A stretch of DNA of 64,000 nt from Pedobacter sp. N36a. Lineage in GTDB: Bacteria > Bacteroidota > Bacteroidia > Sphingobacteriales > Sphingobacteriaceae. This document shows, piece after piece, positions 8,636 through 18,835 of this stretch. The notes below the pieces were generated by a model. The model did no database searches. It was not told the origin of the DNA and saw only the letters and a program-made list of their open reading frames with translations. The position numbers were made by a program, and so were the translations under genes. Within the stretch, counting starts at the first letter, position 1, and every line of letters begins with the position of its first letter. The stretch is taken from positions 62,001 through 126,000 of the forward strand of contig NZ_JACSZW010000012.1 in NCBI RefSeq assembly GCF_014472395.1. Direction: 5' to 3'.

Positions 8636-11600
8636 ATGAAATTAAATGCTTTTCACAAGACAGTAGGGCTTAAGCCTGCCTTGCTGTCGAAAATCTTATT
8701 CGTTATGCGAATCACCACGGTTTTACTATTTGCAATCCTTATGCAAGTCTCCGCTTCGGGCCTTGCCCAAAGAATTACATTGTCCGAAAAAAATGCTTCT
8801 TTGAAAAAGGTGATCGAAAAGATCCGAGAGCAAAGTAGCTATGACTTTTTCTACATCAAGGACAACCTTAAGTCGGCAAAACCAGTCGACGTTCAATTGA
8901 ATAATGTCTCAATGGAAGAAGCCTTGAAGGCGATATTTGAGGGACAGCCGTTAGGATATGAAGTAAAAGATCGGGTAGTGGTGATAAAAATGAAGCCAAG
9001 AGTCCTGATTTCAGAACTGACTGCCATATTTAAATCAGTTGATGTGGGTGGTCGTGTTACTGACCAATCTAGGATGCCAATTCCAGGAGTAAGTGTGAAG
9101 GTTAAGAACACACAAAAAGGTACAGTTACTGATGGAGATGGTAAGTTCCAATTGAACTTGAATAAGGGAGATATAGTGGTGCTAACTTATGTGGGCTTTC
9201 AATCTCAGGAAATTATTTACGATGGACAGCCATCGATTCAGGTGACCCTGGAGCAAAGCAGTAATGCACTCGGGGAGATAGTGGTTATCGGTTATGGAGC
9301 TGTAAAACAAAGAGATGTTACCGGAGCAATTGTACAGGTTAAAGCGAAGGACCTTGATCTCGGGGTGGCTTCTAGTTTCCAGCAAACACTGCAAGGTAAA
9401 GCTTCAGGTGTTCAGGTGATCCAATCCACCGGACAGCCAGGTGCAGGTGTTAAAATACAGATCAGGAGTAACCCTTCTTTTGCAGATGCAGGTGTATTAT
9501 ATGTAATTGACGGAGTACCAATCAATGATGCAGCGGGAGAACCTTCTTTGGGCGGGACTGTAGGTGAATCCAGGTATAAATATGGCGGAGTAGATAAATC
9601 TCCCCTTAACTTTATCAATCCAAATGATATTGAATCCATTCAATTCTTAAAGGATGCAAGTGCGGCTTCTATTTATGGAGCCAGGGCAGGAGCAGGTGTA
9701 GTCCTCATTACCACCAAAAGAGGCACTGAAGGCAAATCGACTATTGAATATACAGGTTCTTATGGAATCCAGAAACCAGACAAAATGTACCCTGTTTTCG
9801 GTGCAAAGGACTATATGATTCAGCGCAATCTCCTTCGTGAGGAAAAATGGTACAAGGACAACAATATAGCACCTTATTATGGTGCTGTTAATCCCGGATC
9901 AGTAAATCCTTACGTACCCGTGTTTACTCAGGGGCAGATAGATGGTGCTGCTTCAACTAACCAAGCTGCTACTGATGCGATTACGCGTAGCGGATATACA
10001 CAACAACATAATCTTTCTCTTTCCGGAGGGAACGGTAAAACCTCTTATTTTGCTTCAGGTAATTACTTTGACCAGAAAGGTGTGATTATTGGAACAGATT
10101 ACAAGCGGTACAATGGTAGGTTGAATATAGACCAGATCGTATCTGACAAGATCAAGATCGGAGCAAATATCATTGCTTCCAACTCTGATGCGAATAATAC
10201 CATTACAGGGGGTGCCAATGAAAATGGGGGTATTGTAACTGCGGCGATCTACTGGGCGCCATCGGTATCTCTTAGAGATCCAGATGGGGGTTATCCACTA
10301 AGTCCATATTACCCTACGATCCCTAATCCCTTATCCTACGCAACTGTTACTGATAAAACAAAGGCGAACCGTTTGCTGAGCACCGCCTATGGAGAATGGA
10401 CGATTTTGGAGGGCTTAAAGGCAAAAGCAAATTTTAGCTATGATCAGTCGTACTCTAAGAGATCATCTTATTTTCCAAAAACCTTTTTGTATGGTAGCCA
10501 GGCTAATGGTTCTGCAAGCATTTCAGAGTCAGATGCTCAATCCAAACTATTTGAATATACCTTGTCTTATAACAAGAACTTCTCAGAAAAACATCATTTA
10601 AATGCAGTAGCAGGATATACCTTCCAGCAATCGGACTGGGAAGGGTTCAATGCTGGGAACCAGAATTTTCTGTCTGATGTGTCCTTGTACTATTCATTGG
10701 GCGCTGGCCAGTCAGCCAAGCCTTCAGTAGGATCTGCTAAAAGTCAGACGACCTGGGCCTCTTATTTTGCCAGGGCAATTTATACTTATAACGGTAATAT
10801 TACCCTTCAGGCCTCGCTCAGACGTGACGGTTCTTCCTTATTTGCTGAAAATAAAAAATGGGGATACTTTCCCTCGGTTTCAGCTGGATGGGTTTTGTCT
10901 GATGAAGCTTTTATCAAGTCTGTTAAACCTATTTCTTTCCTGAAATTGAGAGCGGGATACGGAGAAACAGGTAATAGTGCCTTTAAGGGGGCTGCCTTTG
11001 CGCTATATGGAACCGCTCAAAGTGCTTACTTTGGATCTAATACAGTGAGTTCAGGTCTGGTGCTGAGCCGAGCAGCAAATCCGAATCTGACCTGGGAGAC
11101 TGCCGGAGAATTTAACATCGGTCTGGATTATGGCTTGTTCAGCGACAGGGTTACTGGATCTTTCGACTATTATAATAAAACCATCAGGAACCTGATCTCA
11201 TTTGTCCCATATCCTGCGGGTTTCATCATTGACGGTGTTTTTGATAATGCCGGCAAAACCCGTTCCAGAGGGTATGACATCAGTTTACAGACCAAAAACC
11301 TCGTTCCTTCATCAGCAGATGGCTTTACCTGGTCCACAAATCTTACTTTCTCACACTATTTGAACTATTGGGTGAAACGTTCTGATCCAGCCTTAAAAGT
11401 TCTGGAGAAATATGAACCCGTATCAGGTACAGCTGCACTTTTTCTGCCTTTTAAAGGTTATCTTTCTGATGGTCTTTTTACCGGGCAATTTGGTACAGCT
11501 CCTGGCCAAATGCCTGGCATGCTTCCAGGCGGTGTAATCATTAAGGATATACATGGTTATGATGCTTCCAGCAACCTGGTAGGGCCAGATGGAAAAATTA

Positions 11601-12118
11601 CTGCTGCTGATTTGCAGTACATTGGGAACCAGGATCCGGAATTTAATTTTGGAATCGGAAACAGGTTCAGTTACAAAAATTTTGACCTGAATATCTTTAT
11701 GTCGGGTATCAAACAAAAGAAATGGTCGCCTTATTTAAATGGCAGGGCTACCGAAAAGACAATGGATTCTTTTGGTTTTAATGCAATGCCAATTTCTGCT
11801 AACCGTTGGACCTTCCAGAATACTTCAGGGAATTTTCCTACCTCATTATATGATGCTACCTATAGTGGATACCAGAATGGATCGGATTATTGGTTGGTAG
11901 ATGCTACATTTCTACGCTGTAGGAACATCACTCTGGGTTATTCGCTCCCGAACAAATTATTGGCAAAACAGCATGTATTCTCCAGGTTTAGGATCTCGTT
12001 CGATGTTCAGAATCCCTTTACCATTACCAATTATCCTGGACTTGATCCGGAGCTGGATACTGATAATTTTTATCCGCTGGTAAAAAGCTATGTTCTGGGA
12101 ATTAACGCATCATTTTAA
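8636..12118 (+). CDS. SusC/RagA-family TonB-dependent receptor with STN domain
   Basis: Outer-membrane transporter for oligosaccharides, working as a complex with the SusD lipoprotein encoded next. Features in the 1160 residues: signal peptide ending near residue 45 (ASGLAQ); STN domain about 46-120, which in this family talks to the FecR protein; carboxypeptidase-regulatory-like domain about 135-215 (GGRVTDQSRMPIPGVSV); plug starting near 215 with the SusC signature VVIGYGAVKQRDVTGA and YVIDGVPINDAAG; beta barrel to the C-terminal Phe. The STN domain fits the adjacent sigma/FecR pair and argues for trans-envelope induction. The gene appears intact; the substrate is not readable from the sequence, but the GH16 downstream suggests a beta-glucan or related glycan. 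Confidence 0.95.
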   Translation: MKLNAFHKTVGLKPALLSKILFVMRITTVLLFAILMQVSASGLAQRITLSEKNASLKKVIEKIREQSSYDFFYIKDNLKSAKPVDVQLNNVSMEEALKAIFEGQPLGYEVKDRVVVIKMKPRVLISELTAIFKSVDVGGRVTDQSRMPIPGVSVKVKNTQKGTVTDGDGKFQLNLNKGDIVVLTYVGFQSQEIIYDGQPSIQVTLEQSSNALGEIVVIGYGAVKQRDVTGAIVQVKAKDLDLGVASSFQQTLQGKASGVQVIQSTGQPGAGVKIQIRSNPSFADAGVLYVIDGVPINDAAGEPSLGGTVGESRYKYGGVDKSPLNFINPNDIESIQFLKDASAASIYGARAGAGVVLITTKRGTEGKSTIEYTGSYGIQKPDKMYPVFGAKDYMIQRNLLREEKWYKDNNIAPYYGAVNPGSVNPYVPVFTQGQIDGAASTNQAATDAITRSGYTQQHNLSLSGGNGKTSYFASGNYFDQKGVIIGTDYKRYNGRLNIDQIVSDKIKIGANIIASNSDANNTITGGANENGGIVTAAIYWAPSVSLRDPDGGYPLSPYYPTIPNPLSYATVTDKTKANRLLSTAYGEWTILEGLKAKANFSYDQSYSKRSSYFPKTFLYGSQANGSASISESDAQSKLFEYTLSYNKNFSEKHHLNAVAGYTFQQSDWEGFNAGNQNFLSDVSLYYSLGAGQSAKPSVGSAKSQTTWASYFARAIYTYNGNITLQASLRRDGSSLFAENKKWGYFPSVSAGWVLSDEAFIKSVKPISFLKLRAGYGETGNSAFKGAAFALYGTAQSAYFGSNTVSSGLVLSRAANPNLTWETAGEFNIGLDYGLFSDRVTGSFDYYNKTIRNLISFVPYPAGFIIDGVFDNAGKTRSRGYDISLQTKNLVPSSADGFTWSTNLTFSHYLNYWVKRSDPALKVLEKYEPVSGTAALFLPFKGYLSDGLFTGQFGTAPGQMPGMLPGGVIIKDIHGYDASSNLVGPDGKITAADLQYIGNQDPEFNFGIGNRFSYKNFDLNIFMSGIKQKKWSPYLNGRATEKTMDSFGFNAMPISANRWTFQNTSGNFPTSLYDATYSGYQNGSDYWLVDATFLRCRNITLGYSLPNKLLAKQHVFSRFRISFDVQNPFTITNYPGLDPELDTDNFYPLVKSYVLGINASF

Positions 12119-12135
12119 TAATTAAAGAAAAAGTC

Positions 12136-13653
12136 ATGAAAAGTTATCAATATAAAAAACTGCCAAAGTTACTGCTTGCTGCCTTTTTATTCAGCACTAT
12201 ACTTTTCTTTGGTGCCTGTAAAAAAAGCCTTGATTATGTGAGTTATGGGGATTTATCAACTGTCGTTAAAACCCCTGAAGGGGCTGGTGCAGCGACTAGT
12301 GCTGCCTATACGGGTTTGGCTGGTGGAACGGATTGGCAGGGTGGCTGGACAGCTGGGACTTATGCCTGGCGGACACAGTCGATGATGTCAACCGATGAGG
12401 GAGTTTGTGCATGGGGAGGTGACTGGGCAAATCTTCGTAACTTGAATTATAATCCAGATTTTGATTGGATTACACACAATTATGGACGGTATTTACCCTA
12501 TATTTCTAGAATCACGATTACCATCGAGGACATTCAGAACCTTTCCATGGACGAAACTTTAAAAAAGCGATACATTGGAGAATTGAAAGCATTGAGGGCA
12601 CATTATGCGCAGCTGCTTTATTTCGCATATGGTCCGGTTACTATTGTAACTGATCCTAAGGTAGCTGCAGATCCTAATGCACCTTTTGTGTCTAGACCCA
12701 GTGCTGCGGATATGTTTGCACAGATTGAAAAAGATGATTTGGAAGCGGCTGCCGTGTTGCCAGATAAGTTTTCAGGGAGTGATTATGGGCGTTTTTCAAA
12801 AGCAGCGGTATTAACTGGCCTGATGAAATTATACATGCATGAGAAAAAATGGCAGGAGGCTGTAGCAATTGGTAGGCAGATCAAAGCGATGGGCTATTCC
12901 CTTCAGTCCAACTATGAGGACAATTTTAGCATTGCCAATAAAGGTGGGGCATCCACAGAGATTATTTTAGCGGTCGTATGTACACCAACCAGTGGAGATC
13001 AGTATACAAATATGTGGCTCGCCCATGCACTGCCAGCTGATTATCTTGATCCTTCAGGGATTAACCTGACCGCTTGGGGTGGCTATAAAATGCCTTGGAA
13101 GAGCTACGATAAATTCGATAAGGGGGATAAGCGACTTAAAGTATTGTTAAGTAAATATCCGGTAGGAAAAGATGCTAATGGTAGTGTAATTTACAAAGAT
13201 GCAAGGGTTGCGGGAGATCTGGGGGCGGTTCCGATGAAATTTGCACCAGATCCTTCAAAAGCAAATGCACAAAACAGTGGGGTTGATTTTCCGATTTATA
13301 GGTATGCTGATGTATTGCTGATGCTAGCAGAGAGTATTAATGAGGCCAATGGCGGGCCCAACGACGAAGCTTATAATGATGTGTTTACAGTAAGAAACAG
13401 AGCCGGTCTTGGAAAACTGGCCCCAGGGCTGAGTAAAGGTCAGTTCCTTGCTAAAATTCAGGACGAGCGCTTATTTGAGCTATGGGCTGAAGGCTGGAGA
13501 AGAGATGACCTGATCAGGTGGAACATGTACACTCAGCGTGCTGCTGCCGATGGTTCTGCCACAGCAGAGTCATTCAAAGTCTTGTATCCTTTGCCAAGAT
13601 CGGTGGTGAATCAGAGCAATGGAGTAATTAAACAAAATAATGGATACAATTAG
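12136..13653 (+). CDS. SusD/RagB-family surface glycan-binding lipoprotein
   Basis: Partner of the SusC receptor 17 bases upstream. The 505-residue protein has a lipoprotein signal with Cys28 (FGAC followed by KKS) and the TPR-rich SusD fold: ALRAHYAQLLYFAYGPV near residue 155 and the C-terminal RagB/SusD signature FPIYRYADVLLMLAE followed by ELWAEGWRRDDLIRW. It is thought to cap the SusC barrel from outside and bind the glycan. The gene is complete. Confidence 0.95.
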   Translation: MKSYQYKKLPKLLLAAFLFSTILFFGACKKSLDYVSYGDLSTVVKTPEGAGAATSAAYTGLAGGTDWQGGWTAGTYAWRTQSMMSTDEGVCAWGGDWANLRNLNYNPDFDWITHNYGRYLPYISRITITIEDIQNLSMDETLKKRYIGELKALRAHYAQLLYFAYGPVTIVTDPKVAADPNAPFVSRPSAADMFAQIEKDDLEAAAVLPDKFSGSDYGRFSKAAVLTGLMKLYMHEKKWQEAVAIGRQIKAMGYSLQSNYEDNFSIANKGGASTEIILAVVCTPTSGDQYTNMWLAHALPADYLDPSGINLTAWGGYKMPWKSYDKFDKGDKRLKVLLSKYPVGKDANGSVIYKDARVAGDLGAVPMKFAPDPSKANAQNSGVDFPIYRYADVLLMLAESINEANGGPNDEAYNDVFTVRNRAGLGKLAPGLSKGQFLAKIQDERLFELWAEGWRRDDLIRWNMYTQRAAADGSATAESFKVLYPLPRSVVNQSNGVIKQNNGYN

Positions 13654-13660
13654 GTTAAGG

Positions 13661-15247
13661 ATGAGGTTTTTATTTCTTTTATTATTTTTAACAGCAGGGG
13701 CCTGTGCGCAGCCTCCTGCTGTTCCTACTGAATTGAAATTGTTAGGAACAAGGAGGTGGATCCGGGTGGGATGGATAGATAAGGTCGGCGATGAGCTGGG
13801 ATACAAAATCTACTGTGCTACTCTGAACAAAAAACCTGGGCTTCCACTTGCAGTTGTGGGGCCTGATGTACGGCGGTTTTTTATTCAGCAATTGAAAGAA
13901 CAGACGAAATACTATATCTGGGTGGAGTCATTTAATGCTTCAGGTGTAAGCAAGCCTGTTACCGGGACTGTGATCACGTCAAGAAACTGGTCGCTCGATC
14001 CCGATGAGTTGAAACTACTCAGTCCGGCAAGTTCCGCAGCTGTCCCTGAAGGGATGGCCTTGTTCTGGAATGATGAGTTCAATGATGAGTTGCTGAACAG
14101 GAATAAATGGTCCACAAACTATTATTCCAACATTGATTTTCTAAAGAAGGACAATCTGTTGCTAATGCGGCAAGATAGCCTGCCTCAGCCCGCAATGAGT
14201 TTCAATGGCCATAGCATTCATTTGTTTACCAATGATTCCCTACCTGTTAAAAGTTTTTATCCAGCTAGTGGAAGAAAGATCTCATCGATTCAAACTTATG
14301 ACTGGCGAACAAATGAGAACTTCCTGGACAATAGTCGGGGTGGTTATTTTGAAGTACGGGTTAAAAGAAGCAGTTCCGGGAAGCCGCAAGGGGTAAATAC
14401 GGCCTTTTGGATGGATTCACCAGGCCCAGATCTGAAATATTATCTCCAACAAGGAACCACATTGGAGGGGGTTTCGGGGATCAGACCTGCAGGACAAGTT
14501 TTTGAAATTGATGTGTTTGAAATGCTGAATGCGCAATTTGTACTCCATGGTTCGGTCGATCAAAATGGAAACTTCGTTCATAACCTGGCGACTCATATTG
14601 CCGAAAGCTATAATCATATTGATCAATGGGTGACACATGGCATCCTTTGGACGCCAACGAGTATCAAACATTATATTAACGGGAATTTAATTAAGGAATA
14701 CTCAGATAAACACAAGATTTATTCGCCAAATCATTTTATGAATGTTTTCCTGGGAAGTTACGGCGCTGGGGGATCTGTTGATATGGAGGTGGACTACATT
14801 AGGGGATATCAATGGCCTTTACTGAAAGGGAATGAACTGCCCAATCCCGGATTTGATGCTAATAAGAATTTATTGCCCTGGGAGGGAACAGGCAAATTGT
14901 CTTCCAATGTGAAGCGAAATGGGGATTATGCGCTGGTTTTAAATCCAGGTCAGTATATAGAGCAATATGTTTACCTCAATCATAGTATGCCCTATCAGCT
15001 GGAGTTTTGGATGAAGGGGAAAGGCAATCTTAAAGTAACTGCAAAAAATCTCACTCCAGTGTCCGGAGATCTGGACAAAGGGAGCAGCCTAGAAACTAGT
15101 GGAAATGATGATTTTTCCATTAAAAGATTAGAGTTTAAAACCGGATCGGAATTCCTTAATCATATGAAGACCGTAAGAATAAAGTTTGTCAATACTGGTA
15201 CTTCAGCTGTAATATTGGATGATGTTAAAATCAGTAAGGTAAGGTAG
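13661..15247 (+). CDS. GH16-family glycan hydrolase, surface lipoprotein
   Basis: Likely endo-acting enzyme cutting the polysaccharide at the cell surface. I chose ATG 13661 because it gives a tight lipoprotein signal (MRFLFLLLFLTAGAC, Cys15) and follows the SusD stop by 7 bases; ATG 13640 would overlap SusD by 14 bases. An FN3-like domain covers about residues 20-105, and a GH16 jelly roll about 130-385 carries the catalytic signature E-I-D-V-F-E (nucleophile Glu282, Asp284, acid/base Glu287). A C-terminal carbohydrate-binding-like beta-sandwich follows at about 395-528. GH16 covers laminarinase, lichenase, agarase and carrageenase; the motif shows the family, not the substrate. Together with the GH3 gene at the left edge, a beta-glucan is the simplest guess. 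Confidence 0.85.
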   Translation: MRFLFLLLFLTAGACAQPPAVPTELKLLGTRRWIRVGWIDKVGDELGYKIYCATLNKKPGLPLAVVGPDVRRFFIQQLKEQTKYYIWVESFNASGVSKPVTGTVITSRNWSLDPDELKLLSPASSAAVPEGMALFWNDEFNDELLNRNKWSTNYYSNIDFLKKDNLLLMRQDSLPQPAMSFNGHSIHLFTNDSLPVKSFYPASGRKISSIQTYDWRTNENFLDNSRGGYFEVRVKRSSSGKPQGVNTAFWMDSPGPDLKYYLQQGTTLEGVSGIRPAGQVFEIDVFEMLNAQFVLHGSVDQNGNFVHNLATHIAESYNHIDQWVTHGILWTPTSIKHYINGNLIKEYSDKHKIYSPNHFMNVFLGSYGAGGSVDMEVDYIRGYQWPLLKGNELPNPGFDANKNLLPWEGTGKLSSNVKRNGDYALVLNPGQYIEQYVYLNHSMPYQLEFWMKGKGNLKVTAKNLTPVSGDLDKGSSLETSGNDDFSIKRLEFKTGSEFLNHMKTVRIKFVNTGTSAVILDDVKISKVR

Positions 15248-15357
15248 TTTCTCGCTCTTTTAGAGGGGGAGTTGCTGATTTAAAAACAACGACTTCCCTT
15301 TTATTTGTAAACGTATCTGTAAGCTTCCCGTAAAATCAGACCATTCAGAAGTAGAAT

Positions 15358-16168
15358 TTAGTTGCTAATTTTCAGTAACAAATCTGCAGGTGTTTTGAAG
15401 CCTAAAGCTTTGTGTGGCCTATGATTATTATAATCATACATCCATTCTTCGGCCTTCTCCCTTACTTCATCCAGCGTCCTGAATACATCAGCATTTAACA
15501 ATTCCCTGCGCATATTTCCTTTAAATAGCTCCACATATGCATTTTGTGTTGGTTTACCTGGCTGAATAAATACCAGAGTAATCTTTTTTTCATTACACCA
15601 CTCTCCAAGTTTCTCAGAGATAAATTCTGGTCCGTTATCGACTCTAATCATATTCGGTAAACCTTTATACTGTTCTAGCGCTTCCAATGCTCTTATGACC
15701 CTATGGGTGGGTAAGGACAGATCAGGCTCAATACATAAAATTTCCCTGTTATAATCATCTACTATATTCAAGACCCGGAATTTTCATACGTCCCATAAAC
15801 TGTCGCTCATAAAATCGATTGACCACACCTGGTTTATAGTTTCTGGAGTAGACAAAATTTGTTTTACTCTGGGGGGAGTCGCTTTTTAGCTCGACGCCTT
15901 ATGTTCAATTTCAGAGCAGTATACACTCTATACACCCCTTTATGATTCCAGAGAAAGCCCTTCCGCCTCTATCTGTGATAACATTTCCAAAATCCAATAA
16001 AAGCACGCTTTTAAATGAGGATTTGTAATTCATCAATAACCTCACTATCATTATTTTTCTTACGTATGTAAAAACAACTACTTCGCGGAAGATTCACACA
16101 TGAGCACGCCTGAAGATGGCTAATTTTCTTGATCATCTCTTCCACCAACTCCCGCTTTTCATCAGAGG
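15358..16168 (-). pseudogene. IS3-family OrfB remnant
   Basis: The last 137 codons (15771-15358) are open and contain the catalytic Asp in NMIRVDNGPEFISEKL, the QPGKPTQNAYVELFKGNMRRE motif region with the DDE glutamate, and the C-terminal NNHRPHKALGFKTPADLL. Upstream, homology continues in other frames (QVWSIDFMSDSLWD followed by a shift; SSCFYIRKKNND), showing frameshifts and at least one internal stop between 15772 and 16168. Not functional as it stands. Confidence 0.8.
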
Positions 16169-16384
16169 TTAACACTTTTTTTCTACAGCTTCTTTAAAAG
16201 TTTCATGCACTAGGCTCAAATTCGCATACATTTTTTTAATTCGCGCATTTTCCTCTTCCAATTCCTTTATTCTTTTCAATTCATTAACTTCCAGACCACC
16301 ATAGCGCTGACGCTACTTATAAAAGGAGGCTGTGCTTACACCTAAATCACGGCATAGTTCATTAACATTTCTTCCAGTTTTCAT
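16169..16384 (-). pseudogene. IS3-family OrfA remnant with internal stop
   Basis: Reads MKTGRNVNELCRDLGVSTASFYK, then TAG, then RQRYGGLEVNELKRI and a coiled coil to a stop at 16169. The TAG occupies the position of the conserved Trp (compare FYNWKKKY in the intact orfA copies), so a single TGG-to-TAG change killed it. The N-terminal part upstream of 16384 is missing or shifted. Confidence 0.75.
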
Positions 16385-16661
16385 GTTCGTTGATTTTGAA
16401 GCCTATCAGGTTCTTTGTATAAGACTTGGAATCTTCAGTTGTGTCAAACTTTTCAATTAGGCCAATGATTTGTTTTATGAGCTGATAGTTCATGATTAAT
16501 TGGATTAAAATAGCATACAAATATACTATATTTATAAAAAAATAGTATTATTTAAAACTAAATAAATACTTTTGTGTACTCATATTGCTGTTTGTTAAAG
16601 GTATTAGCTGATGTTTTAATAGCATTCAATTTGTAACATTAGATTTTTTTAAATAATTAGG

Positions 16662-17381
16662 ATGATGAATTTTGAAGGGAAAAACATATTAGTCGTAGGT
16701 GGAAGTTCGGGTATTGGGCTTTCGCTGGTAAGGTCGCTGGCTCTAAATGGTGCAACTGTCTATAATATATCCAGAACTGAGCATTCGGATTGGCCTAAGG
16801 GTATCAGGCACTTGTGTTTGGACGTTCTTGATGATCTAAGTGCCATGGCAGACTTTCTTCCTGAGCAGTTACATGGTTTGGTTTATTCAGTGGGTAGCAT
16901 TACCCTTAAGCCTTTCAATAGGCTTACTGAAGAAGATTTCTTAAACGACTATAGAATTAACGTTTTGGGTGCTGTACGCATTATTCAGCAATCTGTTAAA
17001 CATTTGAAAAATGCCGCTTCATCATCTATAGTTTTGACTAGTTCTGTTGCTGCGAGGACCGGAATGCCTTACCATGCCAGTGTTGCTGCAGCAAAAGCAG
17101 CTGTAGAGGGACTGGGTTTATCGTTGGCAGCGGAATTTGCTGCCCAGCAGATACGGGTTAATGTGGTAGCTCCATCGCTTACTGATACGCCACTGGCTAA
17201 AAATCTATTGAACTCTGCTGAAAAACGTGAAGCCTCTGCGAAAAGACACCCTTTATCAAAGGTTGGGCAACCAGAAGATATCAGTAGTTTGATTGCTTTT
17301 TTACTTTCGGATCAAAGCAATTGGATAACAGGGCAAGTCATTGGTGTGGATGGCGGATTGGGAAAATTAAAAACAGGTTAA
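16662..17381 (+). CDS. SDR-family oxidoreductase-like protein lacking catalytic Tyr
   Basis: A 239-residue Rossmann-fold protein with the nucleotide-binding loop GGSSGIG (about residues 13-19), N-A-G-type region replaced by YSVGSIT, Ser128 in LTSSVAAR and the C-terminal GQVIGVDGG typical of classical SDRs. The active-site YxxxK is altered: the stretch HASVAAAKAA places Val141 where Tyr is expected, with Lys145 kept. I therefore doubt classic dehydrogenase chemistry. It opens a same-strand run with an FAD protein, DUF2805, two photolyase-family genes and DUF2256, suggesting a role linked to that cluster. The upstream region (16400-16661) is AT-rich with no clear operator. Confidence 0.88.
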   Translation: MMNFEGKNILVVGGSSGIGLSLVRSLALNGATVYNISRTEHSDWPKGIRHLCLDVLDDLSAMADFLPEQLHGLVYSVGSITLKPFNRLTEEDFLNDYRINVLGAVRIIQQSVKHLKNAASSSIVLTSSVAARTGMPYHASVAAAKAAVEGLGLSLAAEFAAQQIRVNVVAPSLTDTPLAKNLLNSAEKREASAKRHPLSKVGQPEDISSLIAFLLSDQSNWITGQVIGVDGGLGKLKTG

Positions 17382-17517
17382 TAGGGTAAATATTAAGAGA
17401 GGATGGTACTGTGGATCATCTGAAAGCAAAGACCATGGTTGTTGGGCGTTAGGCTTATGCCAAGCTAGGGTTTGAGCCTCATGAAATAAATAATCCTGTA
17501 AATTCTTGATATCAAAT

Positions 17518-18768
17518 ATGGAAAAAGATGTGATTATCATTGGTGCGGGGTTAGCTGGTCTAGCTGCTGCTAAAGTTTTAAAGGAAGCGGGTAAATCAGT
17601 GCTCGTTATTGAATCTTCTGACGCTGTAGGTGGCAGAATACAGACTGACGAAGTAAATGGTTTTCTTCTTGATCGTGGCTTTCAGGTGTTATTGACTGCC
17701 TATCCAGAAGCAAAACGCTTTTTAAATTATGAAGCGTTAGCGCTTTGCAGGTTTGACCCGGGTGCTTTGATTTTAAATAAAAAAGGAATCTCCAGGATTG
17801 GAGATCCGCTGCGCCAACCGGGCGCATTGATGAGCACTCTTTTTTCTTCTGCAGGTACATTAGCTGATAAATTTAAGATGCTGAGGCTAAAACTTAAACT
17901 TAGCCGCAAGACCATGGAACATATATTTTCTGAGAAGGAGATCAGCACTATTGACTATTTGAAAAAAGAGGGCTTTAGCGAAACGATGATCAGCCAGTTC
18001 TTTCAGCCTTTTTTGACGGGTATTTTTCTTGAAGACCAGTTGAGCACTTCAAGCCGCATGTTTGAATTTGTTTTTAAAATGTTCAGCGAAGGAGATGCTG
18101 CTATTCCAGCTAAAGGAATGGGAATGATTCCTTTGCAACTGGCGCAAAGTCTTTCTGTTGATGAATTGGTTTTTAATGAAAAAGTAGAAACTATTGATGG
18201 CGGCAGTGTAATCACGTCTTCAAAATCAGTTTACAAGGCTAAAAATATCCTTATTGCCACAAATCCTATTCAAATGCCAGCTCCATTTCAGCTGCACGTG
18301 GTAAAATCATACCACTCAGTTACTAATATGTATTTTACAGCTGATAAAAAGCCATTTAACGTGCCGCTGATTGCTTTGAATACTTTATTCGGAAAATTGG
18401 TTAATAATATTGCTGTGATGGATCAGATATCCCCAGCGTATTCCAGTAATGGCAAGGCTTTAATATCAGTATCTCTTATGGGTAATCATTTACAGGCGAA
18501 TCAAACCCAACTTCAGGACAGAGTAAGATCGGAAATGAAATTTTGGTATCCTGATGCGCTCAACTGGACGCATCTTAAAACCTACCATATCAATTATGCG
18601 CTGCCTAGTGATGATCAGGTGACTAATCATCTGGGATTTAGTCTTCTGAGATTAAATGATCAGTGCTTTGTTTGCGGAGATTATTTAATGAATGGCTCAA
18701 TCAACGCAGCTCTGAAAAGTGGCAGACTCGCGGCCGAAGCTATAATTAAAGCGGCAGAGCCCGGTTAA
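17518..18768 (+). CDS. FAD-dependent amine oxidase/phytoene desaturase-like oxidoreductase
   Basis: Flavoprotein of about 416 residues. ATG 17518 is chosen because MEKDVIIIGAGLAGLAAA places the FAD dinucleotide-binding motif GxGxxG at the very N-terminus, as usual; ATG 17506 adds four residues. A second conserved stretch (DAVGGRIQTDE) follows the Rossmann fold, and the C-terminal FAD motif is CGDYLMNGSINAALKSGRLAAEAI. Relatives oxidise amines, carotenoids or protoporphyrinogen; the substrate here is unknown. The 136 bases upstream carry a short relict reading AKLGFEPHEINNP, perhaps the tail of a lost gene. It stands in the photolyase cluster. Confidence 0.85.
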   Translation: MEKDVIIIGAGLAGLAAAKVLKEAGKSVLVIESSDAVGGRIQTDEVNGFLLDRGFQVLLTAYPEAKRFLNYEALALCRFDPGALILNKKGISRIGDPLRQPGALMSTLFSSAGTLADKFKMLRLKLKLSRKTMEHIFSEKEISTIDYLKKEGFSETMISQFFQPFLTGIFLEDQLSTSSRMFEFVFKMFSEGDAAIPAKGMGMIPLQLAQSLSVDELVFNEKVETIDGGSVITSSKSVYKAKNILIATNPIQMPAPFQLHVVKSYHSVTNMYFTADKKPFNVPLIALNTLFGKLVNNIAVMDQISPAYSSNGKALISVSLMGNHLQANQTQLQDRVRSEMKFWYPDALNWTHLKTYHINYALPSDDQVTNHLGFSLLRLNDQCFVCGDYLMNGSINAALKSGRLAAEAIIKAAEPG

Positions 18769-18835
18769 TTGAACTGCAAATATTTAATAAAGTCTAATTT
18801 TTATAATATATAGTACCAACTTATTTAGCTTTTTT

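Larger units (their letters stand above)
15358..16384 (-). mobile_element. Dead IS3-family element
   Basis: About 1 kb of minus-strand transposase remains, orfA followed by orfB, both interrupted. No clear terminal inverted repeats were found. The protein remains differ from the other two IS types in this window. It lies directly after the GH16 gene and marks the right end of the glycan locus. The 277 bases after it (16385-16661) are AT-rich and hold no recognisable gene. Confidence 0.8.

Noticed and set aside
17440..17462. attC-like GTTGGGC/GTTAGGC motifs
   Set aside because: They match the 7-bp integron core loosely, but no paired inverse core or cassette array follows; the stretch is better read as gene debris.
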